Assembly: GCA_003171295.1 (NCBI GenBank)
Contig: PMYF01000844.1
Span: forward strand, 1,528 to 8,913
Direction: 5' to 3'
DNA from: Acidobacteriota bacterium
Lineage (GTDB): Bacteria > Acidobacteriota > Terriglobia > UBA7540
Length of the DNA: 7,386 nucleotides
Below are positions 1 to 6,763 of this stretch, one piece after another. The stretch's first letter is position 1. Each line of letters opens with the position of its first letter. The translations under genes and the position numbers were made by a program. The notes under the pieces are model-generated. The model saw only the letters and a list, made by a program, of their open reading frames with translations. It was not told the DNA's origin and ran no database searches.

Positions 1-2
1 CA

Positions 3-620
3 GCGGATGTGGTTTCCCTTCACGTTGACGGCAAACCCCAAAACAGGAATTTCTTCGGCGAAGAAGAGTTCCGGGTGATGAAAAGGGGATCGTTCTTCCT
101 CAACTTGAGTCGAGGTTTCGTGGTTAACCATGAAGCCCTCGCAGACAACCTGAAGAGCGGTAAGCTGAGCGGGGCGGCTATAGATGTCTTCCCCGAAGAG
201 CCGGGCAGCGGGGGACTTTTTTCCAACTCACTCCAGAACCTTTCCAACGTCATTCTGACGCCGCACATCGGAGGGAGTACCGAAGAAGCTCAGCAAAGCA
301 TTGGACAATTCGTTTCGGCGCAGGTGTGCCGCTACTTACAAACCGGCAACAGCAGGCTCAGCGTGAATCTGCCACACTGCCAACTCGAGAGCGCCCCCCA
401 GAATCACAGGCTGGTACACATTCATAGGAACATTCCCGGAATGTTACTCGCCCTAAACCGGGTGTTCGCGGAACGAGGCATCAACGTGGAACGACAAGTT
501 TATGACACCAAGGGAACTGTCGGGTATGCCATCCTGGACATCAATCATGAGTGGGACGACGGTCTCATTGCCGCGTTGCAAGCAATACCTAGCACCATCA
601 GATTCAGGGTCCTTTACTAG
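3..620 (+). CDS. serA: D-3-phosphoglycerate dehydrogenase, C-terminal half (5' end outside window)
   Basis: The gene is open at the left edge: in-frame codons run back to base 3 (reading A-D-V-V-S-L-H-V), so the GTG at 9 is an internal Val codon, not a start. About 205 residues are visible, roughly half of the ~410-residue E. coli-type SerA. The enzyme oxidises 3-phosphoglycerate with NAD in the cytoplasm, the first step of serine synthesis. Counting from the codon at 9, the catalytic residues of the D-2-hydroxyacid dehydrogenase family are present: Arg35 in LSRG, Glu64 in FPEEP and His86 in TPHIGGST. The C-terminus is a regulatory ACT domain (about residues 135-203) starting VHIHRNIPGMLLALN and ending IPSTIRFRVLY, very close to the E. 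coli SerA tail (known to bind serine there), so feedback control is plausible. It ends with TAG and converges with the small minus-strand gene at 714. No other serine pathway gene is visible. Confidence 0.93.
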   Translation, partial: ADVVSLHVDGKPQNRNFFGEEEFRVMKRGSFFLNLSRGFVVNHEALADNLKSGKLSGAAIDVFPEEPGSGGLFSNSLQNLSNVILTPHIGGSTEEAQQSIGQFVSAQVCRYLQTGNSRLSVNLPHCQLESAPQNHRLVHIHRNIPGMLLALNRVFAERGINVERQVYDTKGTVGYAILDINHEWDDGLIAALQAIPSTIRFRVLY

Positions 621-713
621 CCGGGTTGAACTCCGAAGCGACCCTTTGATTGTGCTTGTGCACGAAAGCAAGCGCCAGCCGTGCGGGTGCGCATATAAGG
701 GCTAGGCAAGATC

Positions 714-929
714 CTACCGTTTGTTGAGATCCCTCTCGTAGCGAATGCGCATCCACTCCAGGTCAACCCTGGGATCAGCTTTCTCTGCACTTTGGAGGGC
801 TTCAGCCTTGTCAGCGGCTGCGCCTTGCCAGACGATCCATTCGTGGGTGCCCGGGCGGTCTTGAGCAGCCGGGCCGGAAACGGCTTCGATATTACCGCTG
901 ACAAGTGCAATGACTTTCCAGGTGGCCAT
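714..929 (-). CDS. Small hypothetical protein, 71 aa, overlapping the nitroreductase 3' end
   Basis: This ATG-started frame encodes 71 residues beginning MATWKVIALVSG and ending RIRYERDLNKR. I do not recognise a family. The N-terminal third is hydrophobic/beta-like without a convincing signal peptide; the rest is charged and predicted helical (ADKAEALQSAEKADPR, then DLEWMRIRYERDL), with four Trp residues, which is unusual for a chance frame. The start lies inside the nitroreductase gene (38-bp overlap, different frame). A purine-rich AAGGAA lies 13 nt upstream of the ATG, a rather distant ribosome binding site. Translational coupling to the nitroreductase is possible. It could be a genuine small soluble protein, or the overlap may come from a frame change that altered the nitroreductase tail. 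Existence as a gene is moderately supported by composition and position only. Confidence 0.45.
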   Translation of the reverse strand: MATWKVIALVSGNIEAVSGPAAQDRPGTHEWIVWQGAAADKAEALQSAEKADPRVDLEWMRIRYERDLNKR

Positions 930-1392
930 GTGGTTGACAATGTTCCTTGCGATGTATTTTAACAGAGTCGGGAATGGGAATCAGGCTGACCAACTTGTAA
1001 CCTTCAGGTGCTCCCATCAAGCGGCAGATTTCCGCAGCATAGGGCTTCTTATCCCCGGCGACCCAGCAAGATCCCAAGCCGTGGGCGCGGGCAGCCAGGA
1101 GGATATTCTCTGTGGCGGCACTGCCGTCTTCGAGGTAATACTTCGTGTCCCTGCACAGGACGAGCACGCAGACCAGGGCGTCCGCAATGAACTTCCCATA
1201 GTCGGTGGTCATGGCAATTCTGCGCAGCATCCCGGGATCGGTCACTACGACGAATTCCCAAGGCTGAATGTTGATTGCCGTGGCTGCCAGACGCCCGCAA
1301 TCAACGATGTCCTCGATGATCCTTATGGGTACCGGTTCGCCCTTGTAGGTGCGGACAGAGCGTCGTGTTTTCAACACCTCAATCGCGTCCAT
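892..1392 (-). CDS. Nitroreductase family protein (FMN-dependent)
   Basis: 166 residues from the ATG at 1392. That start was chosen because GGAGG lies about 10 nt upstream and because the family fold starts immediately (MDAIEVLKTRRSVRTY); a possible upstream ATG at 1458 would add 22 residues unlike the family. Nitroreductases are cytoplasmic FMN flavoproteins that reduce nitro compounds, quinones or other acceptors with NAD(P)H. Visible family features are RRSVR at residues 10-14 (FMN phosphate contact), INIQPWEFVVV at 40-50 (the N/QPW segment) and GLGSCWVAG at 105-113. The protein is at the short end of the usual ~165-220 range. After LVSLIPIP (134-141) the expected C-terminal strand is replaced by a His/Cys-rich tail (IHRKEHCQPHGH), so the last ~25 residues look atypical. 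Physiological substrate cannot be inferred. It overlaps the downstream small gene by 38 bp. Confidence 0.88.
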   Translation of the reverse strand: MDAIEVLKTRRSVRTYKGEPVPIRIIEDIVDCGRLAATAINIQPWEFVVVTDPGMLRRIAMTTDYGKFIADALVCVLVLCRDTKYYLEDGSAATENILLAARAHGLGSCWVAGDKKPYAAEICRLMGAPEGYKLVSLIPIPDSVKIHRKEHCQPHGHLESHCTCQR

Positions 1393-1400
1393 GGCTGCAT
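1393..1400 (-). promoter_or_regulatory. Nitroreductase start context (spacer after GGAGG)
   Basis: Reading the minus strand, TTTGGAGGCC precedes the ATG at 1392 with about 10 nt between GGAGG and the start codon. An out-of-frame ATG sits in that spacer (1400-1398). The Shine-Dalgarno match itself lies at about 1403-1407. It supports the start at 1392 over the longer possibility at 1458. Confidence 0.5.
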
Positions 1401-1864
1401 GGCCTCCAAATCCGACATGCTGCCAGGCGATCCAGTCGCGGGTTCGCCACCAGCGCATTTACGATGTGAACAACAGTGTACCGCCCGAGTCTAGATTGGC
1501 CGAGCAGAGAATCTTGGAACCGTTGTTGGCAGCAGATGACGACCGCTATGGCGCTGTGCGTCATCACATCTAAGACCCTCTCACTGGTCAGCAGCAGTCT
1601 CAACCTGTCTTACCCGATCGCGGAGCTTCCTCTCATTCTCCTCGGCCAACTTCCATGTTCTCTCCTCCCGTCACCAGAGAGCAGATGGGAGCTGGCGAAA
1701 ACACAACTTGTGCGCGGAGGCTTAGCCCCTTCATTATAAGGTGCAGCGTGGTTGGAGTTTCTGATGGACGAGTTCGCCCTCAGCGGCCGCTGCCAATCGG
1801 CTCCCAGGTGGTCCCCGAGTGAGGAGAGAAGGCGGCACTGATCATGGTTACCAGCCTGCCGTGT
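1393..1864. other. Gene-free stretch between nitroreductase and decayed gene
   Basis: No reading frame here has a recognisable protein, a good start region or coding-like composition on either strand. It would have to contain the nitroreductase promoter at its left end, but I see no convincing -35/-10 pair. A lone TATAAT occurs on the minus strand near 1733-1738 (within CTTATAATG) without a matching -35. The part next to 1865 may be the degraded continuation of the frameshifted gene at 1865-2081, but I could not recover further homologous-looking protein in any minus-strand frame. Confidence 0.5.
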
Positions 1865-2081
1865 TCACAAGGGACGCAGGCGGTCCCGAACATGTGGATG
1901 TTCTAATCGGAAATCGTCATGCTCTAACTTTACTTGCTGAGGCTCCGGCATGACCATGTATCCCCGAGCATAAAGCGACGAAACCAATTCCGGGCGCGCC
2001 TGAACGGCGAAAAATAAGACACGCGCCGAAGGCCGAAACAAGAACCTTGGGCAGCAGGCGATATGACTGTTGAGTTTTCAT
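1865..2081 (-). pseudogene. Frameshifted remnant of an exported protein (N-terminal fragment)
   Basis: From the ATG at 2081, preceded by GAGG with a 5-nt spacer, the frame reads MKTQQSYRLLPKVLVSAFGA then CLIF: a positively charged start and a hydrophobic core like a signal peptide. In a run of five T on the minus strand (2010-2014) the sensible reading moves by one base. Removing one T gives CLIFAVQA followed by RPELVSSLYARGYMVMPEP and QQVKLEHDDFRL, ending at TGA (1865-1867). The corrected product is 71 residues with an AxA-like cleavage site (VQA). The GYxVMPEPQxVxL.xxDFRL pattern resembles the N-terminal domain of secreted GH20-type glycoside hydrolases and related acidobacterial exported proteins, which run to several hundred residues, so this would be both frameshifted and truncated. 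It starts 73 bp after the stop of the kinase/pyrophosphorylase gene in the same direction. The family assignment is from memory of motifs and is tentative. Confidence 0.5.
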
Positions 2082-2154
2082 GGGCGCCTCAACAAGCTTT
2101 TTGAGAACGATAAGAGGATGCGATGGAATACGCAACGAGAATCATCTGCCCGAG

Positions 2155-5100
2155 TCAGTCAGCCCAATCACATAACGATTCGACGTAAGCCGCCGAGCCA
2201 TCGCGGAGCCAGCCGTCGAGCTGGACCGCCTCCTTGAGCTGTTGTCCCCGCAACCGCCGGACGGCTACAAAGCGGCAGGACAATTCCGGCAGGCCCGTCA
2301 TGTCGCCCCAGAGCTTTTCAAACTGTGCTACGGGTAAGACATCTTCCTGCCCTTTCCCCCAGCGCTTTTTGACGTCCTTCAGCGTAATGTAGGTGGGCAT
2401 GCGGGCGGCCAGGCTGCGAACTGCGCTGTTCAAGAGATCGGAGTTAGTGAGGTCGCTGCGGGTCAGCCCATATATGGTGAGGAGTTGGTCGACGTCGATC
2501 CAATAGGTCGCGCTGTTGTACCAGGAAAGGTGCGATTCGATCTCTTCACTCGGCAGAGCGAGACCTTCGATCAGGCGTACGCGGCCATCGATGCGGCCCA
2601 ACCCGCCGCCGCGATCCTCAACTTGCCGGGCGATCACCTCAGTGGTGAGCGCCGCACCCTGCTCGATGTGGTAGCCAAGCAGCCCCGCGTCCACGTCGGC
2701 TCCCGTGGTATCGATGTTGTGAACCATCAGGTATTTCAAGCGTGGCCTTTCCTCAAACAGGCGAACCAGTGTGCCGTTGCGGATCAGGTTCGGCACTTCA
2801 TACCAGTGTCCGACCGGGTGCAGGCACTGCATAGGCACGTTATCGGTATAGCTCCTGCCTTCGCCCATCTGTCGTACCCAGGCGATCAGCGTGGCGCGCA
2901 GGCTGTCGCGAACCTTCTGGGCCTGCTCGTCAAGCATCTGCTGCGGCAATTCTTCCCAAGCAAATCGCAAGTCCCGTTCCATCGGGATCAGGCGCAGGCC
3001 GATGGAGCGGCCGGGCGATAGCAGTAAGGGGCCGGGGTAGCCATGGTTGCCCGCCACGCGGAGCTGCGCCTCGATCGCATCGTGCGTCAGGTAGCTGGTA
3101 GTGATGACATGCGGCAGGGCGGCGCCGCAGAGGCGGCCTGTCCGGCGGCTCTTGGCCAGGTGCACATCGATGAAGCTGCGGTGCTTGCCCCCCAACTTGC
3201 AGAAAGGATTAAGTGCCTTGACGACGCCCGCCCCTTTCGTCCAACGACTGCCCGCGCCTCCGGCGAACGAAACCACGGCCACCATGCCCGCTGCCAGCGC
3301 GTCCATGCCGGTTTCATGGTAGGACGGGGCCATACCTTGGGTAGCATCAAAGAGATCGTCAGGGCCGACATCTCTAATCCGGCTGCTGATGGGCAGCCGA
3401 TTCTGCGCGAGTCCCACCCGCCCGCTGCGCAAGTCCGCCTGGATCTGTTCATGCTCCACTCGGTCGAACCCGTGGGCTTCAAGGAGAGCTTCGAGGCTTT
3501 GCGAGCGGTCGGCTCCTTGCGGGCTCTGGGGAATGAGGTGCTCGAAGACGTATTGCACCATGCCCAGGAATTCCGGCACGTTGTGGCACGCGGCCGTGAA
3601 GCGCTCAAGCTCCGCACGGCGCAGGGGTGAAAGCAGGCGGGTCTCCATGCGAATGAGCGTGGGCACTGCATGCTGGTAGTAGCCTGCCGGCATAAGCGCG
3701 GCATCGCCGCGCAGAAGCACGGCCTCGGTTCCGCGTTCGTTGACAGCGAAATCGTAGACCACGGGTTCCATGGCAAAAGGTACGGCCTGCTCCATCTGCC
3801 GCTTGGTATCGCTCATAATGGCCTGCAGCCGGTCTTGTGCTATCGCCTTGCGACGCGGGTCGAACAGGAAGCCCATGCCCCCGCCTGACATTCCACCGAG
3901 CATCCAAAAACCCCAGAAGCTGTCGCCCATTTCCGCACGCACACGGCGGATGAGCGTTTCGGTGTAAAGATTGCCGGCCCACGGAATAATGGTTTGAATG
4001 GGGCCATCGAAGTTGCGCTGCGTGCAGGCACCCAGGGCGCGGATGTCGCCCTTCTTCAGGTGTTCAATGAGGTCATCGAGGATGTGCGTGGCTTCGCCCC
4101 GGCTGAGCCATTCCCTTTCCGACCGGAGCAGATATTTCTCCGTCACCATCTCCAGAATCGGACCCACATCCTGCGCCATGCCGCCATGGACGAGCACGAG
4201 GCTTTGCTGGAGTTGACTGCGGGTTTCCGGCAACACGTCCTGGCGGCTGAAGATCTGATGGTCCGGCAGCAGACGGCCGCGGCTGACTCCGAATTCTGGA
4301 TCGCCTTCCCGGGCCGCGACCCCATGGATTAGCTTGATTCCCGGCCACACTCCGCCGGAATCCTGCCAGCCGCCTCCCGAGCCCCCCAACCATTCACCCA
4401 GGATGGCGCGAGCGGCCACCAGGCGGCGGTCGCCCTCTTCAAGATCGCCGGTGAGCGCGTGAATCTGGTTCGTGGCGCGCATGCAAAGGGAAATCAGGCA
4501 GGCCAGCAGGCTGGTCGACACAGCCAGGCGCGAGCCTCGGGGGATATCGTTCACCTTGCTGACGATTTCGATGCCGTGGCCGGGCCTGCCCGTCAGATGA
4601 AGCAGCACGTCAGCGAGGGGCTGAGTGGCGCCCTCCATCCCCGGTGGCACGATGCCGGAGGCAATCACCGCGGCCTTGAGCAGTCCCAAGTAGTCGCGCG
4701 CGAAATCGAAAAGTTCTGCAATCGAGTCGATTTCCGCGCTGCTCTTGAGATCCACACTCACTAGCCGGAGCACCGGCTGATCGATGACGCGGAGCCAGGC
4801 TTCCACGGGCGACCGGGGGACGCCGGATCCACGCACGCTCAGGTCAATCGAAATGTTGAGTACGCGGGCGCCTTCCGGGAAGTCCATCCCGAGAAAAAAG
4901 ATGTCGCTCCATCCGCTGTGGCTCAAATCCATGCGGACCGGCGTGGCCTCGCGCAGGATGGGGAAGAGCTGATCAGGGCTCTCACGCGCCAGAAGTTCGG
5001 GGCGAATCCGCAGCGGGGCATCCTCAGGGTGGGCGGCGCGGAACATCCACTGGTTGCCGCGAACCGAGCGCACGCTGCGCCGCACTTGGTCGGCGAGAGT

Positions 5101-5478
5101 CTGAAACCCCAGTGCGCGGTAGCCCGCGGCCAAGGCGCTGGAAATGGCCGCGCTAGGACCGTCAGCAGCTTGTACCGCGAGGAAGATATCAATGGCTTCT
5201 TCAAAGCGGCGCTTCAGGAGGCTGGTGTAACCTGCGAAAGGGATCAGGGAGCGTGCGCCGGCGCACGCTCGGGTGGAAATGTGAAATCGATGTATAGCAT
5301 AGAGGAAGAACAGGGCGCGTACGCGTTCGTAGAGATTGTCGCTGCTCCGACGGAAACGGTCGAGCGCCTCGCATTCACCGAGCAGGTCTTCGAGTGTTGC
5401 CGCGCGCGAAAGCGCATCGAGTGAACGATTACGTGTATCCGGATCGCGCGCGGTAATGACGCTGGTAAAGAAGCTCAC
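2155..5478 (-). CDS. GHMP sugar kinase / UDPGP-type sugar-1-phosphate uridylyltransferase fusion, 1107 aa
   Basis: Residues 1-180 are mostly helical and unassigned (e.g. LYERVRALFFLYAIHRF, RRFEEAIDIFLAVQ). Residues ~181-580 match a fucokinase-like GHMP kinase: motif 1 RMDLSHSGWSD (182-192), then VLNISIDL; motif 2 IPRGSRLAVSTSLLA (312-326), where the family has a glycine/serine-rich P-loop; GGGWQDSGGVWPGIK (368-382); motif 3 GGMSGGGMGFLFDP (528-541). Residues ~730-1005 match UDPGP-type pyrophosphorylases: FAGGAGSRW (738-746), VVKALNPF (752-759), HPVGHWYE (887-894), YLMVHNIDTTGADVD (916-930), GGGL (957-960) and WYNSATYWIDVDQL (986-999). The inferred role is phosphorylation of a free sugar at C1 and conversion of the phosphate to an NDP-sugar in the cytoplasm; substrate unknown. 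The GTG start at 5478 has GGGAG 6 nt upstream and overlaps the previous stop (GTGA), implying translational coupling. FKGP has the same two activities in the opposite order. The reading frame is intact throughout. Confidence 0.8.
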   Translation of the reverse strand: MSFFTSVITARDPDTRNRSLDALSRAATLEDLLGECEALDRFRRSSDNLYERVRALFFLYAIHRFHISTRACAGARSLIPFAGYTSLLKRRFEEAIDIFLAVQAADGPSAAISSALAAGYRALGFQTLADQVRRSVRSVRGNQWMFRAAHPEDAPLRIRPELLARESPDQLFPILREATPVRMDLSHSGWSDIFFLGMDFPEGARVLNISIDLSVRGSGVPRSPVEAWLRVIDQPVLRLVSVDLKSSAEIDSIAELFDFARDYLGLLKAAVIASGIVPPGMEGATQPLADVLLHLTGRPGHGIEIVSKVNDIPRGSRLAVSTSLLACLISLCMRATNQIHALTGDLEEGDRRLVAARAILGEWLGGSGGGWQDSGGVWPGIKLIHGVAAREGDPEFGVSRGRLLPDHQIFSRQDVLPETRSQLQQSLVLVHGGMAQDVGPILEMVTEKYLLRSEREWLSRGEATHILDDLIEHLKKGDIRALGACTQRNFDGPIQTIIPWAGNLYTETLIRRVRAEMGDSFWGFWMLGGMSGGGMGFLFDPRRKAIAQDRLQAIMSDTKRQMEQAVPFAMEPVVYDFAVNERGTEAVLLRGDAALMPAGYYQHAVPTLIRMETRLLSPLRRAELERFTAACHNVPEFLGMVQYVFEHLIPQSPQGADRSQSLEALLEAHGFDRVEHEQIQADLRSGRVGLAQNRLPISSRIRDVGPDDLFDATQGMAPSYHETGMDALAAGMVAVVSFAGGAGSRWTKGAGVVKALNPFCKLGGKHRSFIDVHLAKSRRTGRLCGAALPHVITTSYLTHDAIEAQLRVAGNHGYPGPLLLSPGRSIGLRLIPMERDLRFAWEELPQQMLDEQAQKVRDSLRATLIAWVRQMGEGRSYTDNVPMQCLHPVGHWYEVPNLIRNGTLVRLFEERPRLKYLMVHNIDTTGADVDAGLLGYHIEQGAALTTEVIARQVEDRGGGLGRIDGRVRLIEGLALPSEEIESHLSWYNSATYWIDVDQLLTIYGLTRSDLTNSDLLNSAVRSLAARMPTYITLKDVKKRWGKGQEDVLPVAQFEKLWGDMTGLPELSCRFVAVRRLRGQQLKEAVQLDGWLRDGSAAYVESLCDWAD
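5475..5478 (-). promoter_or_regulatory. GTGA stop-start overlap between the two operon genes
   Basis: On the minus strand the GTG start of the fusion gene and the TGA stop of the GalU-like gene share bases (GTGA). The ribosome binding site GGGAG lies inside the end of the upstream gene, 6 nt before the GTG. Such overlaps usually mean reinitiation by the same ribosome and fixed stoichiometry. Confidence 0.9.
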
Positions 5479-6338
5479 CGCTCGCTCCCGGGAGAGGGAG
5501 TGGCCATCTCGCGCTCCGCGAGCAGTTCGAGCAGGTACGAGAGCACCTCGTCGCGGTCCCGACCGCTCAGCGCCAGGGCCAGTTGCGCGGTGAGCAAGCC
5601 GTAGCGGGCGCCAAGATCATACCGCCGGCCGGTGTCTTCAAGCGCCAGGTACTGTTCCTGCCGGGCGAGTTCGGCGAGAGCTGCCGAGAGCGTGATGGAG
5701 CCGCTCGACGCACTCGTCAGCATGCGCCCCAGCAGGTCCATCACGGTGGGTGTCAAAACGTGGGTGCCGAAGAAACACAGGTAATAGCCGGCCCGGATTC
5801 CCGGAATCATAAGGCGCTGTTCGGCTTCCGTCGGGGTCGGTTTTTCGATCACTGTCTCCACGCGATAAACGCCGGGTCGCCCGGGCATGCGGCGTCCCGC
5901 CACGGCGCCAAACCGGGGCAGCAAGCTTTCCCGCGTGGGCTGGACCCCGGATGCGGAGCACGACTCGCTCTCGGCAAGCTCCACCAGGCGTTGCACGCCG
6001 GGCTTCGCGGCGCTAACATACAGGTGGTCTCCGACCATATGCAAGAAGGGCTCATTGCCGACGAAGTCTCGCGCGCAGTAGAGGGCGTGGCCGTAACCGC
6101 GCGGCCGCTCTTGAGGGATGAACCGCACAGTGCCGGTGTGATTGCCGGCGGCCTGTGCGTAGCGTGTCTCGTCACCGGGCCAGACAATGACACAAATCTC
6201 CCCAATATTCGCAGTGAGGGCCTGCTCGATCAGGATGCCTAGAACCGATTTCTCTGCTCCGTCGTGGATGAGAGTCTGCAAGGGAAGCGCCCGTTGATTC
6301 GCCCCCCCTGCGGTAATGACTGCCTTTCTGATCCGCAC
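5475..6338 (-). CDS. GalU-like sugar-1-phosphate nucleotidyltransferase
   Basis: 287 residues from the GTG at 6338, chosen because AGAGGAGC lies 7 nt upstream and the nucleotidyltransferase fold begins at once (VRIRKAVITAGG). An earlier ATG at 6401 would add 21 residues of unlikely sequence. The family transfers a nucleotide from NTP to a sugar-1-phosphate, giving NDP-sugar and pyrophosphate. Supporting segments: KAVITAGGANQR (5-16), GAEKSVLGILIEQAL (27-41), QERPRGYGHALYCARDFVG (76-94; compare GalU GLGHAVLCA), MVGDH with the metal-site Asp104 (101-105), VIEKP (163-167) and RRYDLGARYGLLTAQLALAL near the C-terminus. The usual GxGxR nucleotide loop reads GGANQR, and the second Asp of the family GDD is His105. 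This makes UTP-glucose specificity uncertain. It is the first gene of an operon with the kinase/pyrophosphorylase fusion, overlapping it by 4 bp, so the two products are probably made in similar amounts. Confidence 0.88.
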   Translation of the reverse strand: MRIRKAVITAGGANQRALPLQTLIHDGAEKSVLGILIEQALTANIGEICVIVWPGDETRYAQAAGNHTGTVRFIPQERPRGYGHALYCARDFVGNEPFLHMVGDHLYVSAAKPGVQRLVELAESESCSASGVQPTRESLLPRFGAVAGRRMPGRPGVYRVETVIEKPTPTEAEQRLMIPGIRAGYYLCFFGTHVLTPTVMDLLGRMLTSASSGSITLSAALAELARQEQYLALEDTGRRYDLGARYGLLTAQLALALSGRDRDEVLSYLLELLAEREMATPSPGSER

Positions 6339-6457
6339 GTTCGATGCTCCTCTTCGGTGGTTGTGCCGGGCACTCAGGATTTTATGCGACCCGTGGCCCA
6401 TTCGCCATTTGCATTACGTGGTGTAATCCCCATGTTCTATGCGGTCCGGGTATTTCT

Positions 6458-6484
6458 CGCGGGACAGTTGGCACCTGTCCCGCG
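6458..6484. repeat. Perfect 10-bp inverted repeat, REP-like palindrome
   Basis: CGCGGGACAG (6458-6467) and CTGTCCCGCG (6475-6484) are exact reverse complements around the 7-nt spacer TTGGCAC. The GGGACAG...GGCACCTGTCCC core resembles the short palindromes (GGGACAGGTGCC / GGCACCTGTCCC types) that recur in many bacterial genomes near REP-associated tyrosine transposases. It lies about 120 bp upstream of the GalU-like start. It has no T-tract on either side, so it is not a typical intrinsic terminator. Only one copy is in the window, so calling it a dispersed repeat is inference. Confidence 0.6.
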
Positions 6485-6530
6485 CCAAAACTCACGCGGC
6501 TGCAATTTCAATAGGTTAGGCGTGCAGTGC

Positions 6531-6547
6531 TAACATTGTTAAGAAGC
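6531..6547. promoter_or_regulatory. Operator-like near-palindrome, copy 1 (TAACATTGTTAAGAAGC)
   Basis: TAACATTGTTA is an 11-bp palindrome with a single central base. The longer string shares the TAAC..TGTTAAGA core with the element at 6770-6784. Position, about 190 bp upstream of the GalU-like start, is compatible with an operator, possibly for the neighbouring LuxR-type regulator, but no protein-site link can be shown from sequence. Confidence 0.35.
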
Positions 6548-6739
6548 GTCGTGTAACCCAAGATCGAGGCAGTTTAGGAACCCGATCTGGTTTTGGCGAA
6601 GGACAGGGTGTGCTCCGCAATAATTCCGACCAGTAAAGATCGTGCGCTACACTGAGTGGCTCTCCAGAAAGTGGACGCGTAAGGTCTTTGGATTCAATAA
6701 ATTCATTTCACGCGTGCCGCGTCCAGTTTCTGACATCAC

Positions 6740-6761
6740 GGATAGCCACCTTCGGCTATCC
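6740..6761. other. Hairpin: 8-bp stem, 6-nt loop
   Basis: GGATAGCC (6740-6747) and GGCTATCC (6754-6761) pair perfectly around the loop ACCTTC. It lies 77-98 bp beyond the stop of the regulator gene and is separated by 2 nt from a second hairpin. No T-tract follows on either strand, so a Rho-independent terminator is not well supported. It could act as a 3' end stabiliser of the regulator mRNA. Confidence 0.5.
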
Positions 6762-6763
6762 AT

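Noticed and set aside
621..713. Bidirectional terminator between serA and the small convergent gene
   Set aside because: The best inverted repeat (GCGC...GCGC near 670-691) has only 4 paired bases and no T-tract.
910..1494. Long plus-strand frame opposite the nitroreductase
   Set aside because: It is antisense to a clear family member whose motifs are continuous on the minus strand; no recognisable motifs of its own.
2005..2020. Programmed ribosomal frameshift at the T5 run of the exported-protein fragment
   Set aside because: The shifted frame stops after about 45 residues and no longer product follows, so decay or an indel is simpler than recoding.
3043..3630. Long plus-strand frames opposite the fusion gene
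   Set aside because: Typical antisense shadow of a GC-rich coding region; the minus-strand protein has continuous domain motifs.
6561..6588. AGATCG...CGATCT inverted repeat followed by GGTTTTGG as a terminator
   Set aside because: Only 6 bp of stem with a 16-nt loop and a broken T-run; too weak to call.
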